From assembly GCF_013033965.1 (NCBI RefSeq), contig NZ_WQFE01000008.1, forward strand, positions 1 through 64,000: DNA of 64,000 bases, read 5' to 3'. The position numbers and the translations under genes are program-made. Under the pieces are notes generated by a model, which was not told the DNA's origin, made no database searches, and saw only the letters and a program-made list of their open reading frames with translations. This DNA comes from Ruegeria atlantica. Its GTDB lineage: Bacteria > Pseudomonadota > Alphaproteobacteria > Rhodobacterales > Rhodobacteraceae. Shown here one piece after another: positions 16,692 through 25,373 of the stretch (positions are counted from its first letter, which is position 1; every line of letters starts with the position of its first letter).

Positions 16692-18236
16692 TCACACCTT
16701 CCGATCCGAGTTGGCCCAATATCCATCTCTCACCTGTCGACGCAGTATCTTTCCAGCGTCGTTCTTAGGCAGTTCACTCACGATATCGATCGAATGAGGC
16801 TTCTTGAATTTCCCTAGTTTTTCAACGCAATGTGCGATCAGAGCATCAGCATCTATCTTGATCTCATCGCGCGGAACGATCACCGCCTTCACAGCCTCGC
16901 CCAGATCGGAATCTGGAACACCAACGACACACACCTCATAGACTTCGGGATGTTCGAACAGCGCATTCTCGACCTCGTTTGGATAGACATTGAAGCCACC
17001 AGTGACGATCATGTCCTTCTTGCGGTCGACGATGAAGATATAGCCGGTATCATCCATGTAAGCGATGTCACCGGTGTGGTAGTACCCGTTCTTCAACACC
17101 GGCTCAGTCAGTTCTGGGGCGTTATGGTAGCCCTGCATCACGTCTTCACCGCGTATCACCAGTTCTCCGGCCTCACCGATTGGCAATTCATTACCCGCGT
17201 CATCAACCACCTTCACCTCGGTCTCAAACAGCGGACGACCGCAGGACTGAAACAACTCGGGTCGGGATTCTATAGCAAGTTTGTGATCCGCTTCCGTCAG
17301 GATGGTGACGGATGAACAAACCTCGCCCGCGCCATAACCCTGATTGAGGATCGGACCAAAGAATTCAACAGCCTCGCGCAAGCGAGTGGGCGAAATGGGG
17401 GCCGCACCGTACCGCAACAACTTAAGTGTGGAGAGGTCGTAGTCGCCCCGGTTCGGTGCGGCGAGGATGCGGTTGATCATGGTCGGGACCAGATAGGTCT
17501 GGGTCACCTTCTCACGCTCAAGCGTCGAAAGGTAAGTGTCCACATCAAACCGCGACAGGATGATATTGGTATGTCCCTGCGCAAGCATGGGCAGCAATGC
17601 CATCCCGGACACGTGGGTTATGGGTCCTACATGCAGAAAGGTCTCGGGCTGGTCAGGATAAAGGCGCGATCGGAACGTGATCTTGCGCAGAATGGCGCGC
17701 CGGTTGCGCACTGAATGCATCGCGGCCTTGAGCACGCCAGATGATCCAGAAGTATAATGATGCACAGCGATATCATTGGGGTCAGCCTCGACACTGACGG
17801 GGGCGTTGTCGGCCTGTGTCAGCGCGTCTTCGTAGCTTCCGCCCTCTCCCATGACCAGAAGGGTTTGCAGGCCGGGGGTTTCGGTCAGGGCCTGTTGTGC
17901 GGCGATCAGATGCGCCTCATCCGTGATCAGAACCCGAACCTGACTGTCGGCGCAGACATGCACCACTTCTTCCGCTGACAGCCGTGCGTTAATCGGAACA
18001 CGGACAAAGCCGCCTTTCAACAGCGCCACCTCGGCTTCGGCGATTTCAACCCGGTTCCACGCCAATACTGCAACCCGCTCGCCTCTGGCGACGCCCAATC
18101 CGGTCAGAGCCGTCGCCAAGCGATTTGTCCGGTCGTCCAGTTCCACATAGCTGAGCGCAACACGTTCATCCTTGAGTGCAATCCGGTCGGCCCAGAAGCG
18201 GGCGGCGCGGGTTACAAGATATCCCAGATTCGTCAT
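16692..18236 (-). CDS. AMP-dependent acyl-CoA synthetase
   Basis: A 514-residue adenylate-forming ligase. Motif A3 is seen as YTSGSSGVLKAAMHS, A5 as NQGYGAGE, A8 as HTGDIAYMDDTGYIFIVDRKKDMI, and the catalytic lysine near the C-terminus in PKNDAGKILRRQV. It activates a carboxylic acid to acyl-CoA through an acyl-AMP. It is first of the ligase/dehydrogenase/CoA-transferase/thiolase set and diverges from the FadJ-like gene across 248 bases, so both sets probably share a control region. The substrate may be aromatic, medium-chain or branched. Confidence 0.9.
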   Translation of the reverse strand: MTNLGYLVTRAARFWADRIALKDERVALSYVELDDRTNRLATALTGLGVARGERVAVLAWNRVEIAEAEVALLKGGFVRVPINARLSAEEVVHVCADSQVRVLITDEAHLIAAQQALTETPGLQTLLVMGEGGSYEDALTQADNAPVSVEADPNDIAVHHYTSGSSGVLKAAMHSVRNRRAILRKITFRSRLYPDQPETFLHVGPITHVSGMALLPMLAQGHTNIILSRFDVDTYLSTLEREKVTQTYLVPTMINRILAAPNRGDYDLSTLKLLRYGAAPISPTRLREAVEFFGPILNQGYGAGEVCSSVTILTEADHKLAIESRPELFQSCGRPLFETEVKVVDDAGNELPIGEAGELVIRGEDVMQGYHNAPELTEPVLKNGYYHTGDIAYMDDTGYIFIVDRKKDMIVTGGFNVYPNEVENALFEHPEVYEVCVVGVPDSDLGEAVKAVIVPRDEIKIDADALIAHCVEKLGKFKKPHSIDIVSELPKNDAGKILRRQVRDGYWANSDRKV

Positions 18237-18484
18237 GATAACCTCTCAGTTCGTGTTCGGGCCCAACCTGAAGCGGGGCATCGCTGATTGTCAGGAAAGG
18301 TAGAGAGTGGCATTCAATAAGGAAAATATCATTTTTGACTGCTGGATATAGCAAAACGATATGGGCGTGTATTGTGGTCCCATAGGGTTTGCATCTGGGG
18401 GGGATCGGAACTCTCTATACCCTCCTTCGGTGAGATCTTCGGTAGAGATACCGGCAGAGGATCATACAAGCCGGAGGGCATAGC
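18237..18484. promoter_or_regulatory. Divergent promoter region between ligase set and FadJ-like gene
   Basis: These 248 bases separate two oppositely transcribed fatty-acid-type gene sets. The middle is AT-rich and holds ATAT elements near 18346-18362 that form a loose T-N11-A arrangement, similar in style to the palindrome near 3129. No confident -35/-10 pair was assigned. A good ribosome site, GGAGGGCATAGC, precedes the plus-strand ATG at 18485. Confidence 0.4.
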
Positions 18485-20431
18485 ATGAGCGCGGTGACGG
18501 TGACGCGGGTTGGGCAAGTTGGGGTGATCCGGGTGGATGCCCCTCCGGTCAATGCGATTTCACAAACGGTACGACAGGGTTTATGGGATGCGGTCGATGC
18601 TATCAGCGCCGATCCGCAGGTCGCGGTTGGCGTGCTGATCTGTGCGGGCCGGACCTTCATGGCGGGCGCAGATGCGTCTGAACTGGGAAAGCCACCGGTG
18701 CCGCCCCACCTGAACGATTTGGTGTTGTTCATTGAATCCTGTCCTAAGCCGGTCGTCGCAGCGATCCATGGTCAAGCGCTTGGCGGTGGGCTGGAAATCG
18801 CGCTGGCGTGCTCGCATCGGATTGCAGTCCCGAATGCCCGTCTCGGCCTGCCCGAGGTTAATCTGGGCTTTGTCCCCGGTGCGGGCGGGACGCAGCGTCT
18901 GCCCCGGCTGATCGGCGTGGAACCCGCGCTTGAGATGGCGGTCGAGGGCAAGCCGGTTGTGGCGAAAAAAGCGCTGGAAACCGGGTTGATCAATGCGATC
19001 GCCGAGGATCTGGAACCCAATGCGCTGGCCTTTGCGGCCACGTTGATCGGGGTCGATCCGGCCCCGATCAAGCTGAACCGCCCGATTGCCGCCGACAGCA
19101 TTGACGCGGACGTGTTCGATCGGTGGCGGGCCATGTGCGGCAGGCGCAAACGCGGGTTGGATGCGCCGCTGGCGGTGATCGACGCGGTTCAAGCAGCGAC
19201 TGGCCCCGATTTTCAGGCCGCTCTGGACACCGAACGCGCGCTATCGCTGGAGTTGCGCAAAAGCCCTCAGTCCACGGCCCTGCGGCATATCTTCTTTGCC
19301 GAGCGGGCGACATACAAGGTCGATGGACTCGACCTGTCGCAGGCCGGGGATGTCAACAGCGTCGCGGTCATCGGCGCTGGTGCAATGGGCGCAGGCATCG
19401 CGCAGGTATTTGCCACGCAGGACATTCCGGTCACCCTGGTTGAAATCTCAGACGAGGCCGCGCAGGCCGGGCTCGACCGAATCCGGGGCAATCTGGAACA
19501 GGCCGTCAAACGCGGCAAGCTGGATGGCGCACGGGCCAGGTCCAGTTTGGAGAAGGTGACGCCAACCACTGACTACAATGCGCTGGCGCATACGGACCTG
19601 GTGATCGAAGCGGCGGTCGAGGGTATGACGATCAAGAAGAAGATTTTTGAACGGCTGGATCAGGTCTGCCATCCAGGTGCGATCCTGGCAACCAACACCT
19701 CCTATCTGGACATTAACGAGATCGCCACCACCACGTCCCGGCCGGACCGCGTGGCGGGGCTGCATTTCTTCAGCCCTGCGCAGATCATGAAACTGGTCGA
19801 GATCATTCGCACCGACAGCACTGATCCGGCGGTCACAGCGACACTGGCGGCGGTGATGAAAAAGCTGGGCAAAGTCGGCGTGATCGCCGGGGTTTGTCAT
19901 GGCTTCATCGGCAACCGCATGTATCAGGCCTATCAGCGCGAGGCCGGTCTGCTGATGCTGGAATGCGGCTCACCCGAGCCGGTCGACGCGGCGTTGCGGC
20001 AGTTCGGCATGGCGATGGGTCCGTTTCAAGTGCTTGATTTGTCGGGCATCGATATCGGCTATCTGATGCGCAAGGCGCTGCCAGACGGGGCGGTTCACCC
20101 TTTGGCATTTCAGGTCCATGATCGCCTTGTTGAAATGGGCCGCAAGGGGCGCAAGACGCAGGCTGGATTCTATAGTTACAGCCAGGAAAGCATGAACTTG
20201 GACGACACCGTTCTTATCCTGATACGAGACATAGCAAAGAAGGCGAGAATTGCGCATCGTGATTTGTCGGTTCAAGAAATAACGGACCGATGTATCCGAG
20301 CACTGCATGACGAGGGACAAGCCATCTTGGCCGAAGGCATCGCCGCCAAACCGGGCGATATCGATGTGGTCTTTGTCAATGGCTATGGCTTTCCGCGTCA
20401 CAAAGGCGGGCCGATGTACCATGGAAACTAG
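18485..20431 (+). CDS. FadJ-like enoyl-CoA hydratase / 3-hydroxyacyl-CoA dehydrogenase, C-terminus lost
   Basis: A 648-residue bifunctional beta-oxidation enzyme. The crotonase part (residues 1-180) has GQALGGGLEIALACSHRIA and LGFVPGAGGTQRLPRL. The NAD-binding dehydrogenase follows (VIGAGAMGAGIAQVF near residue 296), with the HFFSPAQIMKLVEI catalytic region, then two C-terminal helical domains. The protein stops at GFPRHKGGPMYHGN. Relatives normally continue for about 40-50 residues after the GGPMF/Y motif, so the end is probably truncated by a rearrangement. The fatty-acid fold core is intact, and activity may persist. It diverges from the ligase set and likely serves the same pathway. Confidence 0.85.
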   Translation: MSAVTVTRVGQVGVIRVDAPPVNAISQTVRQGLWDAVDAISADPQVAVGVLICAGRTFMAGADASELGKPPVPPHLNDLVLFIESCPKPVVAAIHGQALGGGLEIALACSHRIAVPNARLGLPEVNLGFVPGAGGTQRLPRLIGVEPALEMAVEGKPVVAKKALETGLINAIAEDLEPNALAFAATLIGVDPAPIKLNRPIAADSIDADVFDRWRAMCGRRKRGLDAPLAVIDAVQAATGPDFQAALDTERALSLELRKSPQSTALRHIFFAERATYKVDGLDLSQAGDVNSVAVIGAGAMGAGIAQVFATQDIPVTLVEISDEAAQAGLDRIRGNLEQAVKRGKLDGARARSSLEKVTPTTDYNALAHTDLVIEAAVEGMTIKKKIFERLDQVCHPGAILATNTSYLDINEIATTTSRPDRVAGLHFFSPAQIMKLVEIIRTDSTDPAVTATLAAVMKKLGKVGVIAGVCHGFIGNRMYQAYQREAGLLMLECGSPEPVDAALRQFGMAMGPFQVLDLSGIDIGYLMRKALPDGAVHPLAFQVHDRLVEMGRKGRKTQAGFYSYSQESMNLDDTVLILIRDIAKKARIAHRDLSVQEITDRCIRALHDEGQAILAEGIAAKPGDIDVVFVNGYGFPRHKGGPMYHGN

Positions 20432-21288
20432 TAATCAGATTGTCGATGAAGCAGTAACCGACTGACAGCCCGAACAATCCCAGGTTTGCGACGAGTTAAC
20501 ATCCGCCCGACGCGTATCGGATGGATGCGTCGCCGCGTTGACCGTCGACGTCTACGTCTACGTCGTGAAATTTCTTAGCCCGTTAAGGTGGGTAACAAGC
20601 CACCCCATATGTAGTAAAAAGGCTTCTACAATATTGGTGCGGTTCTCAACCGGATAAGAACGGGGTTTGAAAAACAAATATAGTTTTGCCGGTTCCACAA
20701 AAGCCCTTCAAAATAAAACTGGCTGGTCAGATCTGCAGAATCAGATCGGACCTATCGCTTTGGAGGAGATCAGTCGCCGAATGCCCTCGGGGCCAAGCGT
20801 TGCATCTTGGAGGATAGCAGTTGTGTTCTCGCCCAGCATCGGGCGTTGTAAGCAAATACCAGCGCGCGGCGATTTGAGGCATGCCGAGGCATTCCGGCAG
20901 AGTCCGAAGCCTTGCCGCGGGAACCTGATTGTCAAGCAACAAGGCCTCCCATTCCTGCGCGGTTCTGCGGGAATATAGTTTTCTATGATGTACTCGTTTC
21001 TTCGCCAGATACTGTGCGCTATACTTCTTCGGCTTTGGTTGAAAGATGCCGGAAGATGTTTCCACCGATGTCCGCTTTGGGTTGGACTGTTATTAGGTGT
21101 CGAAGGATGAATGGCAGCTTTGTCCGGTCACAAGACACTGTCTTTTGCACCGAATATATGACGTTTACACCGGTGGGCAGTAACCAAACAATTCTGAGCG
21201 TCATCTTGAGCATCGCATCGTGCAAGGGTGGATTTAGTTTGGAACGTGATGCACTCTGGAAACCCACGCCCGGGTAGGAGTAACCAGA
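20432..21288. other. Gene-poor boundary region
   Basis: Apart from the CoA-transferase remnant, no gene is supported here. The stretch contains two copies of a short motif family, ATGTCCGCTTTG at 21068-21079 and ATGGCAGCTTTG at 21111-21122. The same motif recurs in non-coding DNA elsewhere in the window. Composition is more AT-rich than the catabolic region to the left. Confidence 0.4.
20741..20963 (-). pseudogene. Frameshifted C-terminal remnant of a CaiB/BaiF CoA-transferase
   Basis: On the minus strand, one frame gives TAQEWEALLLDNQVPAARLR followed by TLPECLGMPQIAARW, typical of the C-terminal third of family III CoA-transferases. After about position 20855 the similarity moves to another frame, which reads PMLGENTTAILQDATLG and GIRRLISSKAIGPI, the usual tail of the family. 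At least one frameshift lies between, and the N-terminal two thirds are absent. Weak resemblance may extend upstream to about 21030. It lies next to the truncated FadJ-like gene, so both probably mark the same rearrangement. Confidence 0.72.
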
Positions 21289-21516
21289 ATGCCCCAATAT
21301 AACGATTTGTTCGAACTCTCTGTCGAGGACATCGATCTGATTGAAGTATCCTTGCGGCGGGCACTAACTTCATTATCGGTTGGAGCCCCTGGTGAAGGCG
21401 AAGACGAAAAGAAAGAACGAAATGACAGCTTGCACCGAATTCAGGATCTGCTTGGGCGGCTGCACGATCAGAAGATATTCTATCGACCTAGGTCGGGTGT
21501 GTATGTCGGTGGTTGA
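21289..21516 (+). CDS. Small hypothetical protein (75 aa)
   Basis: A 75-residue frame starting at ATG 21289 after a TAGGAG Shine-Dalgarno-like sequence. The product is acidic and charged in the middle (GEGEDEKKERNDS) and looks helical (VEDIDLIEVSLRRAL). I do not recognise a family. The good ribosome site and the protein-like composition make it more credible than surrounding open frames. It sits alone in the island; a hairpin lies about 60 bases past its stop. Confidence 0.45.
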   Translation: MPQYNDLFELSVEDIDLIEVSLRRALTSLSVGAPGEGEDEKKERNDSLHRIQDLLGRLHDQKIFYRPRSGVYVGG

Positions 21517-21577
21517 ATAGTGGTCCAAACAGATCTGACGAGCTAACGCGAGCTGGGCAACCCAAAGGGTACGGAAC

Positions 21578-21597
21578 ACGCCCGCACAGGCGGGCGT
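21578..21597. terminator. Hairpin downstream of small ORF
   Basis: A perfect 8-bp stem, ACGCCCGC and GCGGGCGT, with a 4-base loop. No T-run follows on either strand, so termination is uncertain. It sits between the small plus-strand ORF and the convergent nuclease-like gene. Confidence 0.4.
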
Positions 21598-21750
21598 CGA
21601 TCTGACAACGTCCGCTGTGAGCCCATAGCTGACCTCCAGCAACCGATCGCGATGCTGCGTCACGGCCTGTCGAAGCGGACCTTTCTTGGGCCGCATGGTA
21701 CTGCAATGGATCGGTCGTCTGGGTCACCGGAAATCGCCCTAGTTCAAACG

Positions 21751-22653
21751 CTACAACTCACGGATATTGTTGGCGACCCATCCCGATGCATCCTCGCTCA
21801 CGACGTATTCCTTATCCCAAGGCCCCCAACCTTGCTCAATCGGAACCTCAGCATATGGGTTGTGCACTATAGTCAGCGGGCGGGCTTGTCTCGACATATT
21901 CCCCAAACCAGTTCGCGACCACAGGACGCCAGAAACGTGCGAAAACTCCGGGCCAGAAAAGGCGGCGCGAGGAATCTCGCCCCCTAGTCGCTCAATGGTT
22001 GGCGCGTGGTTATAGCCTTCTTCGATCACCTCGCCGGAGTTTCTATCTACTCGAACAAATGCTGCCCCAATTGGGAATAATGAGCTCATGATCAATGGTG
22101 GGTCTTCTGTGGCAACAGTGGCAAAGCGGCTCGCCGATATAGCAATAACCCTCTTATCCGATGGATCGATGACTCCTTCTTCCAAATAGGCTTGGATCCT
22201 CCGGGACTTTGTCCAGAAAGCGCTTGTCGCCCTCAACTGAGTTTGGCGGAGCGGTACAGGTACTACCCAACCTCCTTCATTGATTGGAAGAATGTCGGGC
22301 ACTTGATCGCTGCCCGCCGCTCCCTTTGTCGGAGCGATTGCCTCGATCCAAGTGCGACTACCGTCTTCGAGGACGCATATGTCTGGTTGTCCACCGTCTG
22401 CGTTTCGTTCCGATCTGGGAAGAAGTTGGTGTCCCGAGCGCAGGAGCGTAGTAGCCAGGAGTAACTCCCAAAAACGACCATCGACATCTTGCGCGAAGCC
22501 TTCCCGGAAATCACCATCCGCGTACGGCTCATATTCCGCCCAAAGGCCTTCGATGAGATCACGCATTTTCCTTTCAGGGGCAGCGAGTCCGGCTTTAATG
22601 TTGACATATGCGACATCGAGATCATCGCCGTCCACGTCAAAAATTCCGCACAT
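21751..22653 (-). CDS. PD-(D/E)XK-nuclease-like protein of unknown function
   Basis: A 300-residue protein not assigned to a named family. Residues 55-110 show the layout of a restriction-endonuclease-like fold: a helix with Glu63 in GRFWELLLATTLLRSGHQLL, then PD at 90-91 in GGQPDICV, then a strand WIEAIAP with Glu104. The last lysine of the classic motif is replaced, as in several stand-alone relatives. The rest (PVPLRQTQLRATSAFWTKSR, KRVIAISASRFA) is mixed alpha/beta. I chose ATG 22653, preceded by GGAAAGGCAGGA; a GTG at 22710 in the same frame is possible. It lies alone in a low-gene island; a defence or DNA-maintenance role is only a guess. Confidence 0.65.
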   Translation of the reverse strand: MCGIFDVDGDDLDVAYVNIKAGLAAPERKMRDLIEGLWAEYEPYADGDFREGFAQDVDGRFWELLLATTLLRSGHQLLPRSERNADGGQPDICVLEDGSRTWIEAIAPTKGAAGSDQVPDILPINEGGWVVPVPLRQTQLRATSAFWTKSRRIQAYLEEGVIDPSDKRVIAISASRFATVATEDPPLIMSSLFPIGAAFVRVDRNSGEVIEEGYNHAPTIERLGGEIPRAAFSGPEFSHVSGVLWSRTGLGNMSRQARPLTIVHNPYAEVPIEQGWGPWDKEYVVSEDASGWVANNIREL

Positions 22654-22798
22654 AGAAATCCTGCCTTTCCTTTGGCTACGTTTCGCTCTGGTTCTTCCTT
22701 GCTTGGTCACAAGAGTTAGAAAGCTAAAAGCTCAATAAAGCGAATACAGCCTCCAAAAAACTGCTTTTACGCGGAGCCGAGCGCTACGATTGCGCATT

Positions 22799-22816
22799 CC
22801 GGGCGCACGCGCCCGG
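22799..22816. repeat. Perfect GC-rich palindrome
   Basis: CCGGGCGC and GCGCCCGG flank a 2-base loop, about 150 bases before the nuclease-like start. It could be an operator, or the end of an element lying further right. Confidence 0.4.
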
Positions 22817-24230
22817 GGATTCCGATCTGATGCGCCCACCCATTCAGATTTTTTGGCCCACTGATGCTGGGTTATCAGCCCACCCCTCTGACGTGTTGCT
22901 GCGAGGCGATCTGTAGCCCGCTACCTTGCGGTTCGCCCTGGCTGACATGGGGCGGCAACGAAGAAGGCAAGGAGTTCGTCTCGGGAGTAGGCAACTTCGG
23001 CAACGCCATGTGCTTCGAGAATGTCGAGAAATCTATCTTGACTGCTGGCTTCATGTCGCCCGGTCACATGATAAAAACCAACAAGGGCGCCTTTGACACG
23101 CTGGCTACGGAAATGGCCAGTTATGCGGTTGAACCATCCTGGCGAAACCTAACATGCCTGATGGGTGGTGCTATCATGGGCGGTTTCCGTCGGAAGGACT
23201 TCTGAGGTCAGTATTCCATAGCCACGGTGCGTTGCACTCTTTGACTCCATCGCCAATTTGGCGGTGGGGTTCGAGGTTAAGGGAGTCACTCGACCAGAGA
23301 TCGCTTCACATAACACCCCTTCAGCGTCGTTCTCACTTTGTTATAGCGCTGCCAGTCACCCAGTGGCTGCAGAAAACTGCCATTCGAGACGCGGTTCGGC
23401 GACGACCGCAGTGCGGACAAAGCGCTCCATCGCTATGGTTGCACCAATGGCGGCTTTAGGAGTTGACACAACAAAGTGGCAATCGGATCTCAGCAACACT
23501 GAGCTTGAACGGCGTTATGGCACCACATAAGGATAGATGGCGGACGCAGGCTATGCGACTAAATTCCCATCTAACACTGTTAAGAAATCTATATCTTACA
23601 GATATTTAAGCTTTCTGAAAAGCCGGTTAAAGCCTCTAGTATTTTACGGACCGCTAAGTTGATTGGAAACGAGGCGAGGGTCCTATGCTGAGTTCTGTTT
23701 TTTTACCCGTTTTGGCCGGCGTCCTTTTTGAACTTGGATATCTGTGGTCTTCATTCCTTCCGAGTCCCGAAGGTGTTTTGGCCATTTCAGCCAACAATGC
23801 CCAATACTTGGCCCCTGCCTGCATTGCCGCACTAAGGTTTTTGCACAGAGGCCCCGATAGCTCTCAGGGACCAATTGCACCGGTTTTGAATGTAAGGGCA
23901 GATCCCGAATGTCTTTTACAGCGTAGGAAGAACACTCTCCCAGGGTTGGATGACATGTTGGTTGATCGGCTCTTCCTTCGCACCCAGGCCGCTCGCAGTG
24001 GCGGACACCTGGTTCGGCAGCCCACCTCCATGATCACAGCGAGAATTGGATAGCAAATGTCGAAGCCCAAGGGTGATGCAACGTCTGTACTGGCCAAATT
24101 TAGCGAAAGGTTTGGCCTGGTGCAAAAGCACGTCATTACCATCCCACCTGCAAACAGCAAAACTCGTCCAATCAATCAATCATTCGGTGCGGGTCAGAAC
24201 AGCAATTCCAAGGCCAAAAAGGAGCCAAAC
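22817..24230. other. Gene-poor island DNA with weak open frames
   Basis: No gene is convincing here. Open frames at 22864-23205 (113 aa) and 23685-24053 (122 aa) have no recognised family and unusual composition. The first is rich in Cys near its start; the second opens with a hydrophobic stretch but becomes shadow-like later. The segment 23570-23680 is AT-rich and could hold a promoter. The frame of the Roadblock gene also extends upstream to 24057, but a strong ribosome site favours the later start. Confidence 0.35.
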
Positions 24231-24584
24231 ATGTCGTTGGATATCTCTAAACTAAGCGAAATCAAAGGTCTTTTAGGAGCGTGCCTAGTCGACAGTGACA
24301 CGGGCCTAGTCCTAGGCACTGAGGGTGGTTCAAAGTTTGATCTTGAAACTGCAGGCGCTGCGAATGTTGAAGTCGTTCGCGCCAAGCTTCAGGCAATCGA
24401 AGCGCTGAAACTTAACGATACCATAGAAGACATTCTGATCACGCTTGGTAAACAGTTTCATTTGGTCCGCCCGCTGGACAAAAACCCAAACATCTTTGTG
24501 TACGTTGCGTTAGACAAGAAGACGGCCAATCTGGGCCTTGCCCGGCTCCAGGTGAAAGCCGTCGAAGAAACGTTGAGCCTTTAG
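24231..24584 (+). CDS. Roadblock/LC7-domain protein
   Basis: A 117-residue single-domain protein matching the Roadblock/LC7 pattern: an N-terminal helix (ISKLSEIKGLLGACLV), a beta hairpin with DSDTGLVLGTEGG, a long helix (EVVRAKLQAIEALKL), and strands DILITLGKQFHLVRPL and NIFVYVALDK. Such domains dimerise and in bacteria usually partner small GTPases such as MglA or sit beside two-component genes. No MglA-like GTPase is in the window. The start at 24231 follows AAGGAG at ideal spacing. The response-regulator gene starts 111 bases later, so it may belong to the signalling cluster. Function of the protein is unknown. Confidence 0.75.
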   Translation: MSLDISKLSEIKGLLGACLVDSDTGLVLGTEGGSKFDLETAGAANVEVVRAKLQAIEALKLNDTIEDILITLGKQFHLVRPLDKNPNIFVYVALDKKTANLGLARLQVKAVEETLSL

Positions 24585-24695
24585 TCTGCAACGATTTGCC
24601 AAATGGACTTAGCCATCACGTTATGGCTGGGTTCCCTAAACCGCGCATTCCAAACTGCAGCAAGCGAATCCAGTTTTTAGGTCGGAGGGTCTAAA

Positions 24696-25373
24696 GTGAA
24701 AATACTCGTCGCAGAAGACGACAAAAAGACCGCCGACTTTGTCAACGCTGGACTAAGATCAAACGGTTTTAGTGTGGAGTGGTATGAAGATGGTCGGGAT
24801 GCCTTGTCATATTGTCTATACAATGAATGTGCGGCCATAATTCTGGACCGCATGTTGCCGGGCATGGATGGTCTTTCAGTTCTCAAGGCGCTGAGGGCAG
24901 CAAACAGACAGACCCCAGTTCTGTTTCTCACATCAATAGGAGACGTACAGGACAGAGTTGAAGGCCTGACTGAAGGTGCAGATGACTACCTCGTTAAGCC
25001 TTTTCATTTCTCAGAACTACTGGCGCGTTTAAACAGCATTATCAGGCGACACTCTTCCGGAGCGTCAACTACCGAGCTCCGTGTCCACGATCTATCAATG
25101 GATTTGCTCAGCAGGGTCGTCAAACGGCAAGATAAGACAATTGAATTGCTGCCACGCGAATTTGCGCTGTTGGAAGTTTTGATGCGCAATACTGGGCGGG
25201 TGGTGACACGCACCATGCTTCTGGAGCAGGTTTGGGACTATAATTTTGACCCGAACTCGAGCATAATTGAAACATACATCAGTCGTCTGAGATCGAAGAT
25301 AGACAAGCCTTTCGAGACGCCGCTTCTGCACACGTCTCGGAACGTTGGATACAGCCTTCATGGGCCGCGCTAG
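24696..25373 (+). CDS. OmpR-family response regulator
   Basis: A 225-residue two-domain regulator. The receiver domain (1-118) has the acidic pair Glu7-Asp8-Asp9, the phospho-acceptor Asp51 in AIILDRMLPGMDGLS, a Thr/Ser region at FLTSIGD and the conserved lysine in DDYLVKPF. The C-terminal winged helix (about 128-222) carries LLPREFALLEVLMRNTGRVV and YISRLRSKID. It starts with GTG after GGAGGGTCTAAA. The downstream sensor-kinase frame overlaps its end by 14 bases, so the two are translationally coupled. The coupled kinase lacks its phospho-acceptor histidine, and the nearest intact kinase is the paralogue at 27703. Confidence 0.93.
   Translation: MKILVAEDDKKTADFVNAGLRSNGFSVEWYEDGRDALSYCLYNECAAIILDRMLPGMDGLSVLKALRAANRQTPVLFLTSIGDVQDRVEGLTEGADDYLVKPFHFSELLARLNSIIRRHSSGASTTELRVHDLSMDLLSRVVKRQDKTIELLPREFALLEVLMRNTGRVVTRTMLLEQVWDYNFDPNSSIIETYISRLRSKIDKPFETPLLHTSRNVGYSLHGPR

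Noticed and set aside
22864..23205. 113-codon open frame in the island
   Set aside because: No recognised family, no clear ribosome site and odd composition; kept only as a remark in the region entry.
23685..24053. 122-codon open frame before the Roadblock gene
   Set aside because: The start is hydrophobic but the rest looks random, and an equally open frame exists on the other strand; cannot be supported.
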